Shown in pieces: positions 55,607 through 64,000 of a DNA stretch of 64,000 nucleotides (positions are counted from its first letter, which is position 1; every line of letters begins with the position of its first letter). The notes under the pieces are model-generated. The model searched no databases. It was not told the origin of the DNA and worked only from the letters and a program-made list of their open reading frames with translations. Position numbers and translations under genes: made by a program. The DNA comes from Wuchereria bancrofti (lineage: Eukaryota; Nematoda; Chromadorea; Rhabditida; Onchocercidae), in contig SSBO01000012.1 in the NCBI GenBank assembly GCA_005281725.1, positions 14,384,421 to 14,448,420 on the forward strand, written 5' to 3'.

Positions 55607-57107
55607 TCACATATCTACAAATCCTGAAGAGGTTGTAAATTTATGAACCTTTATTGGTTTCTCTCCCACATCATCCATTCCTTTTACTATGAAGTATAGA
55701 TCTGCGAAGAAAACAACAGTGGCAATTACTAAACCAAGAGCTACTCGAAATGCCACATTCAGATGTAAACTTGGATAAACATAGCCCATTCCTGAAATAC
55801 TAAAATTTTTGATATTCATGAAGAAAAACTAAAAGTCTTGCAACAATAATGAGGACATTAAGAAAACATAACCAACTCCCTCAAAGTTTGAAATATAAAA
55901 AGTAAGACAATGAATCCTGAAGTATTATTGAAAGTGATCCGGTACATATTTTAATTAATTTAAAAAATACTTTTTAGAAATCAAAAAACGTTTACCAAAA
56001 TATCCGAATAAAAAACCACCAGCTACTGTGAGAAGTGTATTTAATATCACCATCAACTGTCTATTCACTGCTTTCATTTCCTACAATACAAAAGTACCTT
56101 ACATCAATCATCGTCTCCACAACATAACTGAGATTCAATGATTATCGCAATTGTAGCATTGTCCTAAGACTACTTATTAACCGCTGCTTAACGTTCAGAG
56201 CATTGTCATTCACAAGTTATAATATTTCCCAAAACACAGTAAAAATACAAAAAATATAAATTGAAGAAAAAAATTAGTTTAAGAAAACTTATAATTTCAC
56301 TACAAGAAAATGGAAGTTAAGTAAAGATCAATCTTATAAGGAGAATTCTAACAGCAACTAATAAATTCACACTTCACCAAATCCATGTAACAAGTTTTCA
56401 CGCCCATAAATCTGGTTAGGATCAACTGATCGTGTCATCTTACGATATTCACGATCTTCCTGAAACAAAGTCCTTTTATCTTCCCGAATAATAACTAAGC
56501 CCAAAAATCAACAACTGCACATGCAAACACGAAGTAGTTCATTTTTGAATAAATCTTGAAATGAAAAAAATGAATCTTACTAAAAGTTTATGAGATCATG
56601 GTACTTTTTAAAAATTTAAAAGAAAAAGTAACGAATTACAAACAGTTTCCTAGATATTTACCTCTTCTCGCCTCAACTTTTCTAGTCTAGCCTCATATTC
56701 GGGGTCAACTTTTTTCTCAATCGCTGGAACATGAGGCTTAATCTTCCCAACAAACTTGTAGACAGGAAATTTCTTGGAAAGAGACTTCAAAATGGGCATC
56801 ATTTCATCGCAGTCAAATACCATCATTTCCTGCTGCAACAATAACAATAGGTGTTGTGTAAACTGTCACACTTTTATTACAACTTATTTTGCTAAATTAG
56901 TTATTTATTTATTAGAACATCTCCGATTTCCAATGAACTACGTAACTTCAAGGTTACCAAAAGAATCCAGTCTTAATATTAGAATTGCTACTAGTGCGAA
57001 ATTTTCACCTTTACTAAATGATTACTTCGTACTTTCATATCCGTATCATCCAGTTCATCCAGCCAATCTTGTAATAACTCAATACCGTCTCTCGATACCG
57101 CCCACAT
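55607..57107 (-). CDS. TMEM199/VMA12 homologue, V-ATPase assembly factor of the ER
   Basis: Five exons: 57107-57033, 56832-56662, 56459-56373, 56080-55996 and 55791-55607, closing to 200 residues with stop TAG; vertebrate TMEM199 is about the same size. A TTTTTCAG acceptor lies 14 bases before the ATG, suggesting a trans-spliced leader. The cytosolic N-terminal part is charged (residues 1-125), with PVYKFVGKIKPHVP, EYEARLEKLRREEEDREYRKM and MTRSVDPNQIYGREN, the conserved Vma12 block before the membrane. Two helices follow (VILNTLLTVAGGFLFGYFG and ALGLVIATVVFFADLYFIV), then a short polar tail. Vma12 with Vma22/CCDC115 stabilises the V0 a-subunit during assembly in the ER. Next on the same strand is another ATPase assembly factor, the TMEM70-like gene. 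Confidence 0.88.
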
Positions 57108-57122
57108 TACCAAGCAAAAACC

Positions 57123-59340
57123 TGAAAAAGATCGCCATCCTGAATGCGCCAAATAATAACCAAAAGGGGCTGGACAGCAATAGCATCAACTGGTCAATCG
57201 GCCTACTCCCTGATATGTCCACAGTTTAGCTTTCATTTGTCACAAAATAATCCATTACCTTAAAATACCTCAAGCAAACGCTTTGAACAGATTTGAGTTG
57301 AAAGTGATTGCTTCAAACACTAGCCCTTGAAGCGTCCTTTAAAGAGAAATTACCGCATGACACTTGAAGGTGGCAAATATTTTCGGAATATCTCAATGTA
57401 AACAAACATCGGTCCAGACATACACTTTCGACACAAAATAAAATACTCCGTGGTTATATCGCACAATTATACTCTTCTAGTAGCTCAGAAAATTCCCAGT
57501 CTGTAAACATGCAAAAATCGATAAAAATTTCCGAAATATCGCTTTATGCTAAAACAGTTCTTACAGAAAACAAACTTTAATACTTGAGAAAAGAAAAACA
57601 AACAAACAAATAATGTAACAGTAAAATGACACAATCCGAGGCAATTTGCTTTCGTTGATAAATACGAAACAATAACGTCAAATTTTAGAAATTCTGAGAA
57701 ACAGTTTGAGAATGACATCCAAAAACCATGAAGACTGTTAAATTATTAGAATGCACAGGTCAATGTTGGATACAAATGCTGAATCTGTCAATCCTTCCAG
57801 AGGATTTGGAAAATCCATATATCAATGAAGTACTATATTAAATATTAAATTCAAAAGATTCAGATTGCTACGACATGAAAGAAAAATACTGGAAAAGAAA
57901 TATATGGAACGATTTAAGACACAATTCACTGGTACCAGAACAAACAAGTTACCCTACAAGTTGAAATGAATATACAACCAACACAGAAAAGAGTCGCCAC
58001 AAAGCAAAACGGCAACCCGTATAAATTAAGAAATCCAGAGATATTCCATTGCCCTTCATTTCTTAACATTGCACTTCAAACAAATGTGCAATTTCCCTGC
58101 ATTTTCACACACTTTTTCCACTCCGAAATAAGCGACAAAGTAAACATTCAAAACTTTAAAATCAAATTTTTTTTACATTACTTGTGTATGGAAATGTAAG
58201 AAAGGACACTAATCGTAATAAACCTTGGAAAAATGAACTTCTGAATCTCCCAAAAACGGCCTTCCCACAACTAGAAGAAATCTGAGAGACTAAATAATGA
58301 ATAACGTTAGAAGTTTCGAGAAGCACTTCCATTTTCATTAACACATTTTGAAAAGTGAGGGTTGGAGATTCGTTGACTTGTAACACTTTAAATGAAGTTG
58401 GTAGGTCACGCTAAAACAAACAACTGTTCAATATATTTTAGTTATATTCGTTTTTTCCCCACTAGAAATATATGCATAAAAACCCATAGAATTCTATTTT
58501 AACCAAAAATAGAAAAACAGTAAGAAAATCAAGAATGACTGTAGGAGATCATTTCACTGTCACCAGAAGTATAACATGATGAATTCAACGAGATCTCCAA
58601 CAAAGTAGATGTCAAAACAAATGAAGCCCAGTGTAAAGCAGATCACGAGGGTCATAAAATCAGTTCCATTGTAACCCAACAGAAATTTATAGAAGGCAGA
58701 AAAATCGAGAAAATTCTTAAATGTTGCTTAAATATAACGCCAGAAGTACAATTTCAAGTAATTCTAAAGGCAGTGCGCAAACTGAACAAATAAAGGGCCT
58801 AAATGACCGGTAAGAAAAAAGAAACAGACAACAAAACTGCCATAAACCTTACGTAGTAATTAATTAGCAATGATCAGTAATGATTTACAAGATTACAGTT
58901 AAAGAACAACTCTATTTCCATCAATACTAGTACTTTAACATAACTAATACAATATAAAATGACACCACCAAAAAAATACATGTACATTTTTAAGCAACAC
59001 TACAAAAAAGAACAGTTCAACTGCCCAATACTTTTAGGAGCTTGCTTTTCAGCACTTATAAAAATTCATATTATCAGAAGTCATAGGAAGAAATTCGATC
59101 CGAAACCATGAGGTTAATATTAATCAGCTATCACTCTCATTAAATCATCTCTATAACTCCCAAAGTTATCCGCAGATACTCTAGTTTACGACTGCTTTTT
59201 GGAATTTTTGGGTTTTTCCCTCTCAATTGTTTCCTTAGCGAAAATGTATTTAACAGTAGTGCCTCAAAAAAACAAATTTAAAAAGAAAAAGACCCTTTTC
59301 AAACCATCCATTAATCAGTGAATATTGCAAATAAAAACGC
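57123..59340. other. Intergenic between VMA12 and the USP gene
   Basis: Two minus-strand open stretches (about 58560-58720, hydrophobic, and about 58190-58415, preceded by TTTTAG) could be exons of a small gene, but neither matches a family I recognise and no start or closed model was found. Confidence 0.4.
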
Positions 59341-62300
59341 TTAAGTATCCATTGATATTTGTATATATGGACGCTTCATCACTCGATTTCTGGTAGGTGC
59401 ATCGTTCTGTATTTCATTCGCAGCACTCAGTGCTATCGAAGATGAAACGGAATTCCTGAATGCATCACAACGAACGTACAATAGCATGTACGCCTGTGTA
59501 TTGTGCAGTTCAGATAGAGAAACTCTGTGACGCTGGAAAAACAAGTGTTTAAAATCATTATGTCACGGAGACAAAAAAAAAGTTCATCGGAACGATTGTC
59601 ACTCTAATTTAACATCACTAAGTGCAAAAATACTGGAGAAAAGTTTTAAAATCTACAGAATTAAACATATCAGAATGCACGTCAGATAAAGTGCTCAAAT
59701 TACAATAAAAAATTTTTTTTTTTTTTTGCTTAATATTCCAAAACAAATATACATGCTATTATTAAACACTAATAGACAAATCAGTAAAGTGATCTATGGT
59801 AAATATTGTACGCTTCCTTCCACACTTTCTGAAAACTCAAAAACGATCACGTATAACGTACACGACCACATTACGCTACAACGGCTCAATGAAAAACGAA
59901 AAACGGAGATGTAGATAAGTACGATAGTTACGTAAATGTTATATTACCTGCAGCTAACTTCCTTTTTATTTCAATCAAATTCCGTGTTTCATCAGCAAAT
60001 AAACTAAATGTCGATTGCAGAGAAATTTTATGCAAATGCAAATTACAAGAAACAATACTTATACACTACATACCTGCTCATCATCGAACATATAATAACT
60101 TCTACCATCAAAACCTCGTACAACAGCAATATAATGACCATGTTCCACTGCATTACCCATATGTTGAACAATACCAGTAAGTTCGTAAACATGCGCTTCC
60201 CCTGCACGGTGAATATATCGTTCGAGATCCAGCCTCAACTAAAAAAATAAGAATAGTATTTTGTCTTCACAGAGTCACGAAATATACTAACGACAATAAC
60301 TGCATAGTTTGTTTTATAGAAAATACTATTCTACCATATATTCTTGTTTGTTTTATATAAAATGAGGGGCACTATGTAGTGAACAACCAACTACAGCAAT
60401 CTTGAACTAAAAGGTGAGTAGATTCAAAAGGAAAGGAGACTGCATCAGAAGCACAATGCACTCATTTGAAGACATACTGTAGGCTAATGAATGTTCACGG
60501 CATAACGCAAGACAATTTTTTTTGAAACAACATACATTGAAATTAACATGAACGCCTATTTTTCCACCAAAAGAATTGAACCGTTTTATCTGGATAAGTA
60601 AAAGGTTCGGTGCACGCAGAATACGTGAACTACGTTGAATTTGCGTCGTCCTCTTACAGCTGCAGATTTCATGATTATAGAACATATTTCTTAATTCCGG
60701 AACATTTATTCCTTCTCCTTGATCATTTTTTTGACTACCTAACTACCATTAAGGTACTCACATCAACTAAAATCCAAATATCATCTCTTGATTTTAAACT
60801 AATCTTTGTGCCTTTTTTTGTTCCCTCACTTAACTTATTCTTTCAGAAAAGTTATATTTCAAGAAGAATTTGTCAGTCCAATTCTTGAACCAAAAAGAAA
60901 AGGTACTTAGTGCATTTAAAACTGTTCAACACTTCGCTGCCAAAATAATCGTCGAGCAAATCCTCCAAAGTTATCCGCCTATCATAACCTGTTTTCTTTA
61001 TGCCAAGGTTAAGCTCCCGAAAGCGCTCGTAATTTATTAGTATTGCGGAACAAGCCGAACACTGAATTTGATTTCGCAATGTCCCGACAAAAAGTTGCTC
61101 CACTGGTGTTGAAAAGCGTGGTCCACTAAAAAAATAAAAACAAGTCCAGTTTTCAAGAAATGGGAACAATTTCTAATTTCAGATAATCCAAAGTTTTTCT
61201 GGTTTTTTATATTCTATAAGATATTCTCATGCAATAACAACACAAAAAGTACTTTAATGGATTTGAGAAATTACGATCGGAAGAGGACATTCCATTCCGT
61301 GCTTCTGAATCGAGAGCATCCAGTATGTGATTCAAAGCTTCATGAGCATCTTCCTGTGCACCTAACAGGTGAGATGGAAATGCCTCTAAAAAACGGTGGG
61401 TAATTTATGACAAATCAACACATTTCTAAAACCTTATTTATAAAAGCATAATTTGATTTATAAAGTATAATTCAAAAATATGTTAAACAAGAAAAAATCC
61501 TACTTTCCAGAATGAAACTAATCCAAGCTGGCTTGAATGGTTGTCTGCTCGACATTGAATACCTTATAAATCTCGCTAGACCACAAGCGACACAATCCTT
61601 CACACCTGCAATTTAAATTTAGCACAATAAACGATCAAACAGAACATGAAATATAGCAGTGAAATAAGAAAGCTAGCTTACAAGAAAATAAAGGGAGATG
61701 CTCGCCAAGATATCGTGCAAACGGGATGCAGTGCAAAATAATCTGAAGAACAGCGTTTAAAAAGCAGTCGTTGGAATAGTTACAAAGTCCAACACCAACA
61801 TTACGACCATCCGGATTCTGAAAATAAAATAACGGAAATTTCAGAAAATTCAAAGCAATGAAATTACTTCAAAATTAATGGATATACAAATATTCCAAGC
61901 ATTATCTTGAAAATAAATCGAAACAGACCAGAACACGGCTTCCTTCCCATGTTGCATAAAATACTATACGACTATTTGCAGGGAATCTGGTTTCCAATTC
62001 GCTGCTTTCTGATATCAATCGTTTCCCTTCAGCTTTACCATTCAAAGTTCTATTACCCTGAAAAACATAAATAGGAGTACAAGAATACAAGAATGTCGCA
62101 ACCGTTGAAGAATCAGAAACAAACCTTTCGATCATAACGGAGTGCTATTCAATCCAGCTAACCATATCACCACACTACTTCTTTACCTCTAAAGTTTTTC
62201 CCTAAAGCCTTGAATTTTCCTGAACCAAAACTGCAAAAGGAAATGGACTTTGAGATAATAATAAACTCCTTTTCCTAATGAAAGTACTTCCAAAAGTTAT

Positions 62301-63782
62301 TCCCCTATATTCCACTTTTTTTTATGCAATACAGGATAAGAGAAAAGTGAGGTAAGCTAAAAAGCATAGCAACCAAAAAAGAAGTATGAAGCAAAACTGA
62401 AATAACATCTAAAAATTATTACAGTCAAAGTCAACCTGAGATTCCATTTTTCTGGTGGAAGTGTGACTAGTATTTATGTCTATACGCCGTTTTACTGCAC
62501 CATTTAGTAGGATCTTCGATCCCGATGTAAAACATTTAGACGTTGATGGCCTGTTATCATCATAGCCATTATGATTTGCAAAGTCCAGGTGAGAGTTAAT
62601 GCGAACTGGCGGAGAGCTGAAATAAGCAGAATAAATTCAAAAATTTGTAAGGTTTCATTTTTGTTCTGAAAAAGCATAAAGATTTTTATAAGTTCTGTAC
62701 TTCAGAGAAAGAATAAACGACCATAACCAAGAAATCCCAACTACCACAAGAAAATTAGAATCAGCATACATGACACAATTCATTTTTTAGAACTTGAAAA
62801 ATCATACTTAAGTCGTCTAACATTATTTGTGCCATGGAGCATGTCCCGAGCAAAATATTTCGTGAGTTTTGTCGACCCATCATTCGTTTGAATAGAATTT
62901 GAATTGTTCAGATGTTTTCCTGCACCTTTATGTGGAGTGTCCGAGACAGCATGACTTTTTGGCGATTGGTTGTTGGGATTAACAGCTGCTGATAATGTAC
63001 TAACAGTACTACTCACACTTGAACTACGCGCTGACGATGTGGATGAATTTATTTTTAACCGTTTGGCGCTAAAAAAGATCTTATTTGCTATATAAGCTAC
63101 ATGTCTTTATCTGATAGTATTATAACAAAGTATTCCCTACTTTTTTAGTAGTAAAACAGATAAGTTCATGATGTTTCAAAAATATATTCTCATTGCGTGT
63201 TTAAAATGATTTCAAACATCAAATCATGTCAGGTAAAACGCTGCTGACATGCTTACGAAATTAGAATTCAAACTTCTCGAAATCCGCACCGGATTTTCAG
63301 ATGCTTTAAAGAACTGCATTACTATGACGCTCAACTAATCAGAAGACACTTGCTATGGGTGATGAATAATAAAACGGGTCAAAGAAAAACCGACAAATTA
63401 ATCCGATTATAAAAATCCGTCATACTGGAATGTCAGCTCTGTTTATTTCCCAGACAATGGGCTGGAAAGCTTCTAATGCATAATCCAACGTCAGATTGTA
63501 TTGACACATCAGTATCAAATCAGCGGCACTTTTCACCTTCTCCTTTCTTCCGCGTAACACCCTTTTCCACGACAAAAAGCTCATGACATGTTATAAATAT
63601 ATGCAAAAGAAATGACAAAGAAGAAACCATCGAGCTGGAGGTGAACGTGGTGATGACGAACTATCTCGATAATTTGTTTGAATCATACGTAGTCCTGTAG
63701 AGTCAAATGACGGTGGTGCATGATTTGAGGTTGACCCTAAACACAGTGTCTCGGCAATTAATTTAAAAATTTTTAGTGTCAT
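59341..63782 (-). CDS. Ubiquitin carboxyl-terminal hydrolase, USP36/USP42-like (C19 family)
   Basis: Eleven exons fit in phase: 63782-63628, 63068-62808, 62616-62436, 62057-61929, 61817-61682, 61605-61504, 61385-61253, 61125-60907, 60659-60536, 60238-60074 and 59532-59341, giving 598 residues if ATG 63782 is used. The first ~240 residues are Ser/Asn-rich and poorly conserved. The Cys box is GLCNYSNDCFLNAVLQ (Cys about 260). Then GAQEDAHEALNHILDAL, a CxxC pair (QCSACS) and a second (FKCTNCKRT) forming the zinc ribbon, LLLIQIKRFNSFGGKIG, the His box EHGHYIAVVRGFDGRSYYMFDDEQ in two parts (His about 515, Asp about 532), and NTQAYMLLYVR. The order matches USP36/42/17 peptidases that remove ubiquitin from nucleolar and chromatin proteins. 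The usual GNTC is SNDC here. The 5' end is uncertain: exons may lie further right or beyond the window. Confidence 0.88.
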
Positions 63783-64000
63783 TAACTTTATTTACACTGA
63801 TCCGACAACTAACTCCACATCACATAACATCGAGAAACTTACTGAATAAATCTGACTTCTTTCTTTTCAGTTTGTATAAGACATCATAAATTTGTATCCC
63901 GTCCACGAATTTTAAGATAAAATTAAAAGTTATAGTCCAACAAATTCATTAATCTTCCTGCGGTGAACTGATTTTCAAATGAAAGGGTATAGTAAATGTG
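63783..64000. other. Possible upstream exon or promoter of the USP gene
   Basis: A minus-strand open stretch at about 63842-63945 (VDGIQIYDVLYKLKRKKSD) ends at a GTAAGT donor, but I find no AG acceptor or start codon in frame. It could be part of an upstream exon or chance. Confidence 0.25.

Noticed and set aside
58560..58720. Hydrophobic 53-codon minus-strand frame (GTDFMTLVICFTLGF...)
   Set aside because: It resembles a membrane exon, but has no start, no convincing partner exons in phase and no recognised family. T-rich DNA readily gives such hydrophobic frames.

Overview
This window is eukaryotic nuclear DNA, very AT-rich. Its genes have many short exons with nematode-style TTTTCAG/TTTTAG acceptors and GT donors. 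The gene set (CUL-4, DOXA-1-like DUOXA, TPD52, TMEM199/VMA12, TMEM70, a USP36/42-type deubiquitinase) fits a nematode. The base composition and long AT-rich introns suggest a parasitic, possibly filarial, species; that placement is inference. I assembled exons by hand from splice signals, reading phase and protein families. For five gene models (cullin 4, TPD52, DUOXA, TMEM70, TMEM199) the phases close and the coding length is a multiple of three from ATG to stop.

Layout, left to right. 1-2114 is one copy of a repeat also present at 27721-29888. A BEL/Pao-like LTR retrotransposon (5' LTR, primer-binding site, gag start) interrupts it at 2115 and runs into an N and a TA run at 3197. 3448-5340 (+) holds the last three exons of a peptide-type GPCR. 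7901-17316 (-) is a complete 21-exon cullin-4 gene. 18829-25249 (+) is a TPD52-family gene with two candidate first exons. 29962-35788 (-) is the dual-oxidase maturation factor. 35789-47677 is gene-poor and holds two adjacent large inverted repeats around AAT arrays, separated by an N. 47678-50477 (-) is a 273-residue protein I do not recognise. 52694-54555 (-) is TMEM70-like, 55607-57107 (-) is TMEM199/VMA12, and 59341-63782 or beyond (-) is the ubiquitin-specific protease.

Functional themes are ubiquitin/NEDD8 control (CUL-4, USP), rotary ATPase assembly (VMA12 for the V-ATPase, TMEM70 for mitochondrial ATP synthase, as neighbours on one strand), cuticle or ROS chemistry (DUOXA) and membrane traffic (TPD52). 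The oddest structure is the twin palindrome at 39946-42728. Its two pairs of arms are almost equal in length and abut a single N, which points to an assembly fold-back artefact at a trinucleotide array. I found no tRNA, rRNA or CRISPR.
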